DNA of 64,000 nucleotides from Butyrivibrio sp. MC2013 (GCF_000424585.1 NZ_AUKE01000009.1:62001-126000), one strand, 5' to 3'. Counted from the first letter of the stretch, positions 9,094 to 18,103 are shown. The notes: a model not told the origin generated them from the letters alone. Translations and numbers: made by a program.

Positions 9094-9126
9094 AAAAGGG
9101 GATATACGGTATTTCCCTATATCCCC
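9094..9126 (-). terminator. intrinsic terminator/attenuator after the left secreted-protein gene
   Basis: Read on the minus strand, a 9-bp perfect stem (9126-9118 with 9106-9098) is followed by TTTT at 9097-9094. It lies 8 bases after the stop of the secreted-protein gene and before the radical SAM gene. It should allow high expression of the two upstream genes and only read-through into the glycosylation genes. Confidence 0.7.
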
Positions 9127-9133
9127 TAAACTA

Positions 9134-10225
9134 TTATTCTGTTGTAGGTGTAATTGTGACTTTCACTGTTGTCTTAGCGGTGTTGTTAAATGTAATAGTA
9201 TGTTCGCGCGCTCCAGGCATTGCAGTTACATATTCTTCATTAAATGTTAACGTTCCATTGCTGAAAGAATATTTTGTTGTTTCGAGCGTCATTGTTTTTC
9301 CGCTCTTTACATAGGTGATTGATGAAATATTAGTTGCAGCAGATGGACCAGCACCCAAATCAACTACTACATCAACATCACTTCCTGCCACCTGTGTATA
9401 AGTTGTTGTGGCTATAGACGGTGTTGCATCTTCTGAGTAGTTTGTATCTATTGTTATTCCAGAATCGGTCGCATCACCTTGCGCTTTAGCAGCCCAAGAA
9501 TATGAAAATGTTAATTTAGGAGCTGTTGTATCACTACCATTTGTGGGCTCGAAATTAGCTACAGCACCTTCAAACTGTACAGGTACCGCATTCCACTTAG
9601 CAGAACTCAACGCTTTATAAGAATAGCCGTTGTCATCGTAGTCAAAACTGAAGTTGTTAGCATCTGCTGCTAATACTACCGTTTTGGATACTTCAGTAGT
9701 ACTAAGCTCTATTCCTGTGGTTGCAGCCTTACCAAGAAGCATCCCTAAGTAAAGCTTCTCAGCTGTAGGACTCGATGCTGTTGCATCAGCTTTTGAGCCT
9801 ACTGTAATGTCCTTGCCTCCGGCGCTTGCTTCAAGCTTTGCTTTGATAGTGAATGTAACATCACCTGATCCCTTGTTGGCAATAATGAAAGTATTACTCT
9901 TGTTAGAGAATTCCTTTTCACCAGTTGCAAAGTATACACCAGTATCCGCATCTTTGTTAGGGAAGGTATACCCAGAATAAGCAGCTTGATCTGTTTCCTG
10001 AATAAGTCTCTGAGGGTCAATATTGTATGCGAGACTAGATGCGATAGATTCACTTGTAGGAACCAAGACCTTGGTGATGACAGTAGAAACATATCCTTCC
10101 TTAGCACCTGAACCTGAGCCTGAACCTGAACCTGAAATATCAGTATCGGCTGCAAGCACTGTCATTGCTCCGCCAAAGAGCATTGTTACTGAAAGTACTA
10201 CTGCTACTAAGTTTTTGTTAAACAT
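9134..10225 (-). CDS. secreted protein of the DPQ family, left version
   Basis: 363 residues with an N-terminal signal peptide (K4, hydrophobic core, A-x-A-like site near 23-26), then a Gly-Ser linker S-G-S-G-S-G-S-G, then an all-beta looking extracellular protein rich in Ser, Thr, Ala and Gly. The conserved segment N-I-D-P-Q-R-L-I-Q near 70 and the K-L-Y-L-G-M, P-V-Q-F-E-G-A and S-Y-S-W-A-A-K segments are shared with the proteins at 13084-14166 and in part 20735-21727. No LPxTG or C-terminal anchor. AAGGAGGA ends 7 bases before ATG 10225, which decides the start. It follows the membrane protein gene and precedes a terminator, so it is probably the abundant product. Function unknown; a surface-layer, pilus-like or adhesive role is inference. 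Confidence 0.75.
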   Translation of the reverse strand: MFNKNLVAVVLSVTMLFGGAMTVLAADTDISGSGSGSGSGAKEGYVSTVITKVLVPTSESIASSLAYNIDPQRLIQETDQAAYSGYTFPNKDADTGVYFATGEKEFSNKSNTFIIANKGSGDVTFTIKAKLEASAGGKDITVGSKADATASSPTAEKLYLGMLLGKAATTGIELSTTEVSKTVVLAADANNFSFDYDDNGYSYKALSSAKWNAVPVQFEGAVANFEPTNGSDTTAPKLTFSYSWAAKAQGDATDSGITIDTNYSEDATPSIATTTYTQVAGSDVDVVVDLGAGPSAATNISSITYVKSGKTMTLETTKYSFSNGTLTFNEEYVTAMPGAREHTITFNNTAKTTVKVTITPTTE

Positions 10226-10231
10226 AATCAA

Positions 10232-10896
10232 ATCCTCCTTGATTTAAAAAATACTTCCGCTCCATCATGTTGCGGATGTTACCTTGATTAATTTGCGATC
10301 TCTATAGTGAGACCGACTCTTACGGTACTTAATGTATTCTGTTCTTCATCTATCAGGTGATAGATCATGACGCAGTCATAAGTACCTGCCTTCAGTTCCG
10401 TATTTAGTTTGATGTTTTTTAATTCACCACCTAGCGGAATAACCGGCGATTGGTAAATCGGATTCTCTTCATCTTCCGATAGGAAGAGATCGAAGAATAT
10501 ATCGTTTGAGTTTGCCTTATCATTTGCCACGTAAGCGTCATCCGATTCGGCATCCCCGGTCTTAAAGTGCCATACGTTAGTCATAGTTGCACTAAAGTAT
10601 CCCGGAGGAACATATTCCTGACTAAAGAGATCTTCAGCGACTTCCTCAACGTTTTCTTCAGTTACAACAGTGTCACGTCTGGCCTCTTCCTTTGTTTCCT
10701 CCTTTCCTTCCTTGCCTCCTCTAAGTAACAAGAAGACAATTACACCGATCAGGATGATGATAACAAACGCCAGTATTACAAAAATCAGCGCTTTGCCCTC
10801 ATTAGAGGAGTCTTTACCTTGTCTTGAAGTTTTAGTCATCTTTGCCTAAACCTCCGACTGCTTTTTGTGATATCTCTTTCGCAGATATCATTCATA
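10232..10896. repeat. inner inverted repeat, left arm (~665 bp)
   Basis: The segment is the reverse complement of 12411-13076 at roughly 95% identity by eye. It spans the 5' leader, the 183-codon gene and the intergenic gap up to the Shine-Dalgarno of the secreted-protein gene. Similarity stops sharply at both ends. The two arms enclose 10897-12410, which contains the recombinase gene and the best promoter candidate. Confidence 0.9.
10288..10839 (-). CDS. membrane-anchored extracellular protein, left copy
   Basis: 183 residues: a short charged N-terminus, one strong transmembrane helix (residues ~17-39, ending L-L-L-R), a Lys/Glu-rich stalk (~42-70), then a ~110-residue extracellular domain with regular hydrophobic alternation suggesting beta structure. 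GGAGGT lies ~9 bases before the ATG. The product differs from the copy at 12465-13016 at only about ten positions. Both copies precede a secreted DPQ-family gene, so the protein may hold or assemble that partner at the membrane (inference). I do not recognise the domain. Confidence 0.8.
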   Translation of the reverse strand: MTKTSRQGKDSSNEGKALIFVILAFVIIILIGVIVFLLLRGGKEGKEETKEEARRDTVVTEENVEEVAEDLFSQEYVPPGYFSATMTNVWHFKTGDAESDDAYVANDKANSNDIFFDLFLSEDEENPIYQSPVIPLGGELKNIKLNTELKAGTYDCVMIYHLIDEEQNTLSTVRVGLTIEIAN

Positions 10897-10986
10897 TAAG
10901 GTGATGAGCTAAAACGTCAGTAATATAAATACTTTGAAGTTTAGGGACGATGCTTTAGACTACTTAAAATAATTGAATTAATATGT

Positions 10987-12153
10987 CTAAATGTTAAATG
11001 ACTGCATCAGTTTATCCATATTTGAGGCTTTGCTGGCCAGGGTCGGATGCACATATCTGTCCATGGTGATGGCAACGCTTGAATGACCCAGGATTTCCGA
11101 TAGAGATTTGATATCAAATCCAATTTCCACGCATCTGGTGGCAAAAGTGTGGCGAAGAGCGTGATAATTGCCGCTTTCTATGCCTGATCTTTTTAGGATA
11201 CTCTTGAACCTGTACTGCAAGGTCCTGGGCTCCACAAAAGTATCAGCTTCTCCTGTGAGAATATATGCTCCTTCGATATAAAAAGGCCTGATAAGTTCTA
11301 TGAGATCATCCGGAAGGGGAATTTCTCTTATAGAGCTTTCAGATTTCGGCGAAGTAATGAGAATAGAGGTCTTACTTTTCTTTGAAAAAGGACTTGTGGA
11401 ACGAAGACGCTTCATAGTCCTGTAAACCTTTAGTGTCTTCTCTGTCAGATTAACGGCGTCCCATTTAAGAGCACAGAGTTCTCCTTCTCTGATACCTGTA
11501 GAAAGAGACAGTAGGATGCCTATGGCGGTCAGGCATTTCTTACTACAGGTTTCCGGCCTATTCTTGATGTCGGACATTAGTACACGGAGCATTTCCTGTA
11601 CTTCATGTGATGTAAATACTCTGATATTGTGTTTTTGTTTCCTTATATTAATATCATCTGTGGTATAGCCCACAGGATAGTTATTACGGATAGCATATCG
11701 CCTGATAGATCTGGCTATTGAGAGAATCTGCCTGATAGTCTGTGGGGATAAGCCCTGTTTCCGCTTTCCACCCTTTAGCATCAACTCTCTCGACAGCTTT
11801 TCCAGATCCTTGCTGCTAATCTTTGCCATCTCCTTATTGCCTATAGCCGGAAGCAGATAGCTTTGCAGCAGATCTTCGTATTTTATGATTGACGACTCTT
11901 TTCTCTGCTCTTTGATGGAAGCCAACCATAGAGCTGATATAGCCCTAAAGGTGATCTTTTGCTTGTCTCGTTCATATGATGGATTGGTCAGTCTGTAGAT
12001 CTTGATCTTTTCCATTAACTTGACTCTGGTTTCACTGTAGCTGTTTCCATATACAGACTTATATATTGTCCTCCCGTTTATTCTGCCCACTTTGATCCGC
12101 CCCTCCCAGCGTCCGTCTTTTCTTTTGTAGATGTTTCTTCCTATTCTTGACAT
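10987..12153 (-). CDS. tyrosine recombinase (phage integrase family) inside the inverted repeats
   Basis: 388 residues. An N-terminal arm-binding-like region (~7-35, with R-K-D-G-R-W), a SAM-like core-binding domain (~65-160) and a catalytic domain with the full set of residues: R222 in G-I-R-E-G-E, K270, H331 and R334 in H-A-L-R-H-T-F, H357 in L-G-H-S-S, and Y367 in M-D-R-Y-V-H. It is therefore expected to be active. It resembles Tn916-type integrases, but no excisionase, relaxase or phage gene is near. Its place inside a short segment bounded by long inverted repeats fits an invertase acting in cis. Its 3' end lies ~90 bp from the left arm. Confidence 0.9.
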   Translation of the reverse strand: MSRIGRNIYKRKDGRWEGRIKVGRINGRTIYKSVYGNSYSETRVKLMEKIKIYRLTNPSYERDKQKITFRAISALWLASIKEQRKESSIIKYEDLLQSYLLPAIGNKEMAKISSKDLEKLSRELMLKGGKRKQGLSPQTIRQILSIARSIRRYAIRNNYPVGYTTDDINIRKQKHNIRVFTSHEVQEMLRVLMSDIKNRPETCSKKCLTAIGILLSLSTGIREGELCALKWDAVNLTEKTLKVYRTMKRLRSTSPFSKKSKTSILITSPKSESSIREIPLPDDLIELIRPFYIEGAYILTGEADTFVEPRTLQYRFKSILKRSGIESGNYHALRHTFATRCVEIGFDIKSLSEILGHSSVAITMDRYVHPTLASKASNMDKLMQSFNI

Positions 12154-12464
12154 AACACTCCTCCAGTCTGACCATCTTTGTGACCAATTAAAAAAGTGTA
12201 AAGATAATCATATTTCAAAAAAAATTTAATTCAGCTATAAATTATATGACAAAAACAGACGATAAAGATTATGAAACGCTAGTGGGATATGTTAATGATG
12301 CATGCGTATCCGCGTATGTAACAGTATTACGAACTAAACTTATCAAAATATGGATAATTTTACTGAAATCTGTTACAATTAAAGGAGACATAAGAGATAT
12401 TTTTATCTTTTATGAATGATATCTACGAAAGATATCAAAAAAGCAGTCGGAGGTTTAGGCAAAG
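12154..12464. other. intergenic switch region between recombinase and right operon
   Basis: 311 bp without a gene. It holds the upstream region of the recombinase (reading left), a right-facing promoter candidate (12351-12379), and from 12411 the right inner repeat with the 5' leader of the 183-codon gene. The leader contains a hairpin, GATATCT...AGATATC (12418-12436), present also in the left arm (10874-10894) but with a 7-base instead of a 5-base loop. Confidence 0.7.
12351..12379 (+). promoter_or_regulatory. candidate promoter facing the right operon
   Basis: TGGATA (12351-12356), a 17-bp spacer, and TACAAT (12374-12379) with a TG extended -10. It is inside the segment bounded by the inner inverted repeats. 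I see no comparable promoter facing left near 10900-10986, so in this orientation the right operon is predicted on and the left off. Confidence 0.5.
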
Positions 12465-13076
12465 ATGACTAAAACTTCAAGACAAGGTAAAGACTCCTCT
12501 AATGAGGGCAAAGCGCTGATTTTTGTAATACTGGCGTTTGTTATCATCATCCTGATCGGTGTAATCGTCTTCTTGTTACTTAGAGGAGGCAAGGAAGGAA
12601 AGGAGGAAACAAAGGAAGAGGCCAAACGAAACACAGTTGTAACTGAAGAAAACGCAGAGGAAGCCGCTGAAGATCTCTTTAGCCAGGAATATGTTCCTCC
12701 GGGATACTTTAGTGCAACTATGAATAACGTATGGCACTTTAAGACCGGGGATGCCGAATCGGACGACGCTTACGTGGCAAATGATAAGGCAAACTCAAAC
12801 GATGTATTCTTCGATCTCTTCCTATCGGAAGATGAAGAGAATCCGATTTACCAATCGCCGGTTATTCCGCTAGGTGGTGAATTAAAAAACATCAAACTAA
12901 ATACGGAACTGGAGGCAGGTACTTATGACTGCGTCATGATCTATCACCTGATAGATGAAGAACAGAACACATTAAGTACCGTAAGAGTCGGTCTCACCTT
13001 AGAGATCGCAAACTAATCAAGGTAACATCCGCGACATGATGGAGCGGAAGTATATTTTTTAATAATCAAGGAGGAT
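12411..13076. repeat. inner inverted repeat, right arm (~665 bp)
   Basis: Reverse-complement partner of 10232-10896. The interior edge is at the T-A-T-G-A-A-T-G-A-T shared leader; the outer edge is at the Shine-Dalgarno of the secreted-protein gene. Confidence 0.9.
12465..13016 (+). CDS. membrane-anchored extracellular protein, right copy
   Basis: 183 residues, same layout as its left copy: transmembrane helix ~17-39, charged stalk, ~110-residue extracellular domain. Differences include R-R-D to K-R-N in the stalk, T-N-V to N-N-V, I-F-F to V-F-F and K-A-G to E-A-G. The leader with GGAGGT is shared with the left copy. It is the first gene after the predicted promoter and is followed by the right secreted-protein gene across a 67-bp gap conserved in both arms. 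Confidence 0.8.
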   Translation: MTKTSRQGKDSSNEGKALIFVILAFVIIILIGVIVFLLLRGGKEGKEETKEEAKRNTVVTEENAEEAAEDLFSQEYVPPGYFSATMNNVWHFKTGDAESDDAYVANDKANSNDVFFDLFLSEDEENPIYQSPVIPLGGELKNIKLNTELEAGTYDCVMIYHLIDEEQNTLSTVRVGLTLEIAN

Positions 13077-13083
13077 TATTACT

Positions 13084-14166
13084 ATGAACATCAAAAGATT
13101 TTTAGCAATTGCACTTTCAACAACAATGGTACTCGGAAGCTCATTGACAGCACTGGCTGCTAATGGACCCACAGATACATCCGGAACAATTAGCGGAACA
13201 GGTGCAGGATCCAAGGAAGCAGATAAGGTTAATACCACTATCGTCAAGGTTGTAATCCCTACCCAGGAAACTGTTGAAAACACACTGAAATTTACAGTCG
13301 ACCCTCAGAGACTCGTACAGGGAACCAACGCAGCTAAGTATGGCGAAGGCTATACCTTCCCTTCAAAGTCCGCTGATACTGGAGTGTATTTCCAGACAGG
13401 AACCAAGGAGTATGATAGCAAGAGTAATGCATTGTGGTTAGCTAATCTTGGTACTTCTGATGTGACGTTTACCATTAATCCTAAGGTGGTTGCTAAAGTT
13501 GCAGGAACAGATATAGCACTTGGAACAAAGGCAGAAGCAACAGCTGCTAATCCTGCTGCCCCTAAGCTTTATCTCGGTGCTACATTGGGCGGAAATGCCA
13601 TTCAGCTTGCTACAGATACAGCTGCTGTAAAAGCAGTGTTGGCTACAAAACCCGACAATTTCCATTTCACATATGATGAAGACGAAGAGGAATATGGATT
13701 TGAGTCAATGGGCATAAAGTGGAATGGTGTTCCTGTTGTTTTTGAGGGTGCTATCACAAACCTTGCTATTGAAGATACCGTAACAATCCCTTCTCTCAGC
13801 CTCACTTTTTCTTGGGCTGCCAAGCAAGAAGCCGATGCTACAGACAGTACAGTTAAGGTATCAACATACAAGGAAAGCCCCGCTATTGCTAACGCTACTA
13901 TAGTTTCAGGCCAGGCATACAATTATACAGCTACATTTACCAAAGGTACTGATCTGACACTTACAAATGCCGGTATAACAGAAGTAACAACATCTAAAAC
14001 TATTAATGGAAGTTATGCTGCATCAAGCTCCATAACAGCAAGTAATGGAACTATTACTGTTAAGGGTAGCTTTGCAAGTAATGCAGAAAACGGAGAAGAA
14101 AGATTCTTAAAGGTTAAGATATCTGGAGAAACCTTTATAATCAAGCTTACTATTGCTAATTCATAA
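13084..14166 (+). CDS. secreted protein of the DPQ family, right version
   Basis: 360 residues with a signal peptide (residues 1-~25, ending L-A-A), a Gly/Thr-rich linker, and a Ser/Thr/Ala-rich extracellular body. It keeps the family marks: T-V-D-P-Q-R-L-V-Q near 78, Y-T-F-P-S-K-S-A-D-T-G-V-Y-F, K-L-Y-L-G-A, P-V-V-F-E-G-A and F-S-W-A-A-K. Outside these it is clearly diverged from the left version, and the C-terminal ~90 residues share little. Thus the DNA changes abruptly from the near-identical inverted arm to divergent coding sequence at its start codon. AAGGAGG lies 10 bases before the ATG. Function unknown; role as an alternative surface subunit is inferred. Confidence 0.75.
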   Translation: MNIKRFLAIALSTTMVLGSSLTALAANGPTDTSGTISGTGAGSKEADKVNTTIVKVVIPTQETVENTLKFTVDPQRLVQGTNAAKYGEGYTFPSKSADTGVYFQTGTKEYDSKSNALWLANLGTSDVTFTINPKVVAKVAGTDIALGTKAEATAANPAAPKLYLGATLGGNAIQLATDTAAVKAVLATKPDNFHFTYDEDEEEYGFESMGIKWNGVPVVFEGAITNLAIEDTVTIPSLSLTFSWAAKQEADATDSTVKVSTYKESPAIANATIVSGQAYNYTATFTKGTDLTLTNAGITEVTTSKTINGSYAASSSITASNGTITVKGSFASNAENGEERFLKVKISGETFIIKLTIANS

Positions 14167-14221
14167 TCAAATTACTTCATTCAGTATGATAGCGTTAGTA
14201 ATATAACTGAATAATCTTTTT

Positions 14222-14253
14222 CCAGGGCAGTGGAAACACTGCCTTGGATTTTA
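14222..14253 (+). terminator. intrinsic terminator/attenuator after the right secreted-protein gene
   Basis: A 10-bp stem (14222-14231 with 14238-14247, one wobble) followed by ATTTTAT. It lies between the secreted-protein gene and the next gene, matching the position of the terminator at 9094-9126 in the left operon. Confidence 0.7.
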
Positions 14254-14268
14254 TAGGAACACGAGCAT

Positions 14269-14793
14269 ATGCAATGGAATTCATTCGATGAGTTATTTGA
14301 ACATCTTAATAATACTTGCAATTACCTGGTCCTGAGGAATTATGAAAATTATAAGGAGGATGATTGGTTAAAAGATCATGGAGACGTAGATCTTTTATGT
14401 GATGATATAGAACATCTATATGAAGAAGCTCGTGCCTTTTCAAATCCTCATGATCATGTACATGCCAGCGTTGATATAGCGGGATCATCTAAAAGAATAG
14501 ATATTCGCTATATTGGAGACAATTATTATGATTCTAAATGGGAACAAAGTATGCTTCTGAATAGAAAGATGGGTCCTTATGGATTTTATGTTCTGGATAT
14601 GGAAGACTATTACTATTCTCTATGCTATCACGAGGTATACCACAAAAAAGAACTTCGAGACGATTATATTGTAAAGCTAAGCTCGATTGCAGATGATTTA
14701 GGGATTTCATTTTCCCCGGAGACTGTTAAAGCACAGCTAGACAGCTATATGACCGACAAAGGGTACATAGAAACGGGATATAGAAGCAAATAA
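14269..14793 (+). CDS. nucleotidyltransferase-fold-like protein
   Basis: 174 residues, soluble and acidic. D-H-G-D-V-D-L-L-C near 36-44 resembles the G-x-(x)-D-x-D motif of the minimal nucleotidyltransferase fold, and a second carboxylate-bearing strand R-I-D-I-R-Y follows near 74. This would fit a transferase that handles phosphorylated sugars or alcohols, as in LicD-like enzymes, but the match is short. It has no counterpart in the left operon and is the first gene after the terminator. Confidence 0.5.
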   Translation: MQWNSFDELFEHLNNTCNYLVLRNYENYKEDDWLKDHGDVDLLCDDIEHLYEEARAFSNPHDHVHASVDIAGSSKRIDIRYIGDNYYDSKWEQSMLLNRKMGPYGFYVLDMEDYYYSLCYHEVYHKKELRDDYIVKLSSIADDLGISFSPETVKAQLDSYMTDKGYIETGYRSK

Positions 14794-14808
14794 GGGTAAG
14801 GTTCATAT

Positions 14809-15021
14809 ATGGGTGAGCTTATAAGTAAACTGGGGGAATTAAAAGTGGGGGACGAGGTATTTGACGTTGAGCTAAATGCTTCGGCAACTACAAATGGTGA
14901 GGAGTCTATCCATATACAAAATTCCAAATACAGATTTGAATGTAGCAGATCAGATTTTCTAAAGATAGCCGCAACTATTATATTTGCAGAGAAAAACTTT
15001 GAATCGTATAAGGAACTGTGA
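14809..15021 (+). CDS. small protein, unrecognised
   Basis: 70 residues, soluble, no motif I recognise. It starts 15 bases after the previous stop and its stop codon overlaps the start of the next gene (TGATG), which supports real translation in the operon. Confidence 0.55.
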   Translation: MGELISKLGELKVGDEVFDVELNASATTNGEESIHIQNSKYRFECSRSDFLKIAATIIFAEKNFESYKEL

Positions 15022-15605
15022 TGGCGGATACATCCATTCTTAAAACAATTGATCAATATGATCTGATTATTATTTCTAATGAGCAGGATTTAATTCTGCT
15101 TGTCAAAGATGATGATATTATTTCTATGCGAGACCTTCTTGTTGAAAAAGGCTTCGTTAAAACATCTTATAAGTACAATACCAAAGATGGCTATTTATAC
15201 AGATATGGAGCAGTAGAGCCAATTGAGCTTCATGGTCAAAATGGAAGTATCATCCTGCAAAACAGATTATTATGTCATAGTCTGACTCCGAAAAATATAA
15301 TTCCTCTTGATCGGGCAATCCAGACCTATGCTTGGGAACACAAGATCTCTAAAGAAGGTCTTTCTTATCTTGATCCAATTTCAAATTATATAAATCGGCT
15401 TGTATACTGCGTTTTTGAATGTAATCATTTTGATTCAGACCAAATACAATACTTTGAAAACAATAAGATATATATCGATAATGCAGATTTATATCCTCTA
15501 ATTAGACTGATTTTATATTCATATACAGATAGGATTATTGAAAAAATTAGGAAATCTGAATATGCAACTATTTATTCTGATTATTTGAAATGGACGGAAT
15601 ATTAA
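15021..15605 (+). CDS. unrecognised cytoplasmic protein, possible nucleotidyltransferase-like
   Basis: 194 residues. ATG 15021 overlaps the preceding TGA by one base and has AGGAA 5 bases upstream; the GTG at 15018 is less likely. The first 40 residues alternate hydrophobic strands with D-L-I-I-I and D-L-I-L-L-V, and P-I-E-L-H-G follows near 72, a pattern seen in small uncharacterised nucleotidyltransferases, but no complete motif is visible. The C-terminal half is helical. Only in the right operon. Confidence 0.55.
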   Translation: MADTSILKTIDQYDLIIISNEQDLILLVKDDDIISMRDLLVEKGFVKTSYKYNTKDGYLYRYGAVEPIELHGQNGSIILQNRLLCHSLTPKNIIPLDRAIQTYAWEHKISKEGLSYLDPISNYINRLVYCVFECNHFDSDQIQYFENNKIYIDNADLYPLIRLILYSYTDRIIEKIRKSEYATIYSDYLKWTEY

Positions 15606-15608
15606 AAT

Positions 15609-16514
15609 ATGAGCAATCCTGGAGTGATCAAACTTGCTAGCAACGATATACAAGGGCATAAGTTATGGATTGATGACAATATAGGAGAATCAATCCATAT
15701 TCACTATGACACTTTTCGAATTGAGCTATCCAGCAAACTATTTATCGAAAACACAGCCAGATTAAAAGAGATAATGGCTAAACTTATGAATATCGATATA
15801 TATGCTCTTGATGAAAGATTTCTATTTACAGCAATAGATATTCTTTCTGATGATATTGATATCAAGACTAAAACAGTACGTTTGTCTGAATTGTATGTCA
15901 GAGAAGAAAATGGACCATGTAATTTACCTTATTGCAAACGGGTGTTGGCTCTAAAAGGAGAATTAGATATAAATCAAACGCCCCAAAGGAGAAGTAATTT
16001 TTATAAGCAGACTAATGAAAAAAGGTTAGAGGATAATCTAGAGTATGCCAGAAGGACAGATATCAATGAATTATCTAAAGGAATCTACGTTTATACAGAT
16101 CAAAACTTAATAATAGATGGTTGGCACAGAGCTGCTTGCCTTTATCATCTCTATGGAGATATAAACGTAGACATTAATTGTATTACTACTAAACAACAAA
16201 ATAAATTAAGAGAAATACTACCAAAAAATCTGGTTCCACCAAAAAAGAGAATCATCCTCTATGGTGCTGGTAAAAATGGCATCAATTGCTTTAAACAATT
16301 ACTTAATCAAGGACACAATATTGTCGCTTGGTGGGATGGAGCATTTACGGAAATAGAAAGCAGATGTGGATATCCCATAACTGCTCCAATGTCACTTGAA
16401 ACAGATCGATTTGACTTTATTCTGATAACTATACTGAATCCAGATTATCAAAAAGATATTATCAAACTTCTAAAGGAACATGGTATTACAAAAGAAAAAA
16501 TACTATGTGTTTGA
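15609..16514 (+). CDS. ParB-like domain fused to the Rossmann module
   Basis: 301 residues. The central part (~145-195) contains L-I-I-D-G-W-H-R-A-A-C-L, the core of ParB/sulfiredoxin-like domains that bind nucleotide. The C-terminal ~90 residues start with I-I-L-Y-G-A-G-K-N-G, the Rossmann-like module shared across the locus. The N-terminal ~130 residues are unrecognised. The start lies 3 bases after the previous stop. ParB-like folds next to glycosyltransferases have been proposed to act as kinases or regulators, but nothing here decides it. Confidence 0.65.
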   Translation: MSNPGVIKLASNDIQGHKLWIDDNIGESIHIHYDTFRIELSSKLFIENTARLKEIMAKLMNIDIYALDERFLFTAIDILSDDIDIKTKTVRLSELYVREENGPCNLPYCKRVLALKGELDINQTPQRRSNFYKQTNEKRLEDNLEYARRTDINELSKGIYVYTDQNLIIDGWHRAACLYHLYGDINVDINCITTKQQNKLREILPKNLVPPKKRIILYGAGKNGINCFKQLLNQGHNIVAWWDGAFTEIESRCGYPITAPMSLETDRFDFILITILNPDYQKDIIKLLKEHGITKEKILCV

Positions 16515-16834
16515 ATACGCACATATATATCCTTATCTCATGAAAGTATATCTATTGATCTAACACAACTAAAGCGAGTCGTATGATTGTTTGAGGAGCA
16601 TAAAATTGTTTCCGCTAAGATATATTGAAAAAGCAAAAAGATAATACTACTTGGCGGCGGATCCACAGGAAATGGTAAATACATATCCATTGAAAAAGGA
16701 TTATGACTTCAACATGAAAAATGAATGTTCCTCATTCTTAAACAATAATATTAGGCAATATGTTCTTGATTTGTAAATCAAAGTTCATTTTTCATAACAA
16801 CATCTATTTTACTTTTCTATAATGAGAGGAAAAT
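16515..16834. other. 320-bp gap with possible decayed coding remnant
   Basis: No intact gene. At 16635-16678 one frame reads K-K-I-I-L-L-G-G-G-S-T-G, like the nucleotide loop of a Rossmann protein, but has no start and meets a stop soon after. An overlapping frame (16666-16775) reads on to a stop. This looks like a broken gene between the ParB-like and the GT2 genes. An AGAGGAAAA Shine-Dalgarno for the next gene ends the gap. Confidence 0.4.
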
Positions 16835-18103
16835 ATGATTTCTGTAGTTATGCCTGTATTTAACACAGCTCCATATCTTAATGACACGATTCAAGGAATT
16901 ATCGATCAATCATTTATCGATTGGGAGTTGATTTGTGTAGATGACGGTTCCACTGATGAATCCCTTATGATACTGAGACGGTTTATGAGTATAGATAAGC
17001 GTATCAAGGTTTTATCGCAATGTAACCAAGGCGCTGCAGCTGCTCGTAATTACGGACTTATGCATTCTTTCGGGGAATATATTATCTTTCTTGATTCAGA
17101 TGATTCATTCTCCAAATACTTTTTAGAAATAATGTACAACGGAATAAAAACAGCCGATGATGATATTTGTATTTGCGGATATACGTCATCGGGTACAGAC
17201 ATTGACTATTACAAAAAGCCTATATGCATCCCTGATGGCTCATTTCGTCTTCAAGACCTAGGGGATGACGGTTTTTCTTTGTGCAGGCTAAACCCCTGGA
17301 ATAAGCTTATCAAAAAAAGCCTTATCGATGACAATCAGATTGTGTTCCAGTCGTTACAATCATCTAACGATGTCTGTTTTTCTTTAAGAGTACTATCAGA
17401 AGCAAAATCCATTTGTTTTATAAATGACTTTGATTTGATAATCCATCGAACAGATCGAGCTGGTCAAATTAGCGAAAACAGATGTCCAAGTGATTTATTG
17501 AAGGCAATAAATGAATATATACAAAAAACTACTATCTCTGATGATTCCATGTCCAGGAAGACGATTGACATCACTTTGCGGGCCTCTATATATGAATTAA
17601 GAAGGTGTCCTTCATTTGTAAAGAAAGAGTCGTATTATCGTGAGTTGAGAGAGTTTATTCGCTCCAATGGATTCATATTTGACAAAGCCTCTGAGACTCA
17701 AAAGAAACAAATTCAATTGTTTATGGAAAACGATGTCAATTCTTATTGGTGGGAATTAAACAATATTTGTCAAATGCAATTGTCTCAATATCCAGAAATA
17801 ATAGAATTGTTGTCATCTTACAAATATGTCGTATTGTGGGGGTGCGGTAAAAGAGGAGATTCTTTTCTGTCATATATAAAGAGTGCCGGAATAAAGGTTA
17901 CTGGAATCACAGATATTGATATAAACAAAGCAAAACAATTATCATTAAAATACTATGAAAATGATATCTCAATCACGCAAGAGCAAGCTTTATCACAATC
18001 AGATTGCATAATTGCTGCAAACAACACAGTTTATCATTATCTATATTCAATCAAATACAAAGGTCATCTTATAGATTTAGAAAAATATTGTAATCTTATT
18101 TGA
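16835..18103 (+). CDS. GT2 glycosyltransferase with C-terminal Rossmann module (right paralogue)
   Basis: 422 residues. The family 2 GT-A domain shows V-V-M-P-V-F-N-T-A, V-D-D-G-S-T-D-E and F-L-D-S-D-D. The C-terminal ~85 residues begin W-G-C-G-K-R-G. Full-length similarity to the product of 4380-5693 makes it the mirror partner of that gene. AGAGGAAAA precedes the ATG. It likely transfers a sugar from a nucleotide donor to the surface glycan or protein; the acceptor is unknown. Confidence 0.9.
   Translation: MISVVMPVFNTAPYLNDTIQGIIDQSFIDWELICVDDGSTDESLMILRRFMSIDKRIKVLSQCNQGAAAARNYGLMHSFGEYIIFLDSDDSFSKYFLEIMYNGIKTADDDICICGYTSSGTDIDYYKKPICIPDGSFRLQDLGDDGFSLCRLNPWNKLIKKSLIDDNQIVFQSLQSSNDVCFSLRVLSEAKSICFINDFDLIIHRTDRAGQISENRCPSDLLKAINEYIQKTTISDDSMSRKTIDITLRASIYELRRCPSFVKKESYYRELREFIRSNGFIFDKASETQKKQIQLFMENDVNSYWWELNNICQMQLSQYPEIIELLSSYKYVVLWGCGKRGDSFLSYIKSAGIKVTGITDIDINKAKQLSLKYYENDISITQEQALSQSDCIIAANNTVYHYLYSIKYKGHLIDLEKYCNLI

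Noticed and set aside
10874..10894. Leader hairpin GATATCT/AGATATC as the recombinase crossover site
   Set aside because: The two copies have loops of different length (7 and 5 bases), which a tyrosine recombinase core site should not have. It may instead be an RNA hairpin; the crossover site remains unknown.
10987..12153. Integrative element or prophage
   Set aside because: Only a recombinase is present; no excisionase, replication, transfer or structural phage genes, and the flanking long repeats are inverted, not direct attachment sites.
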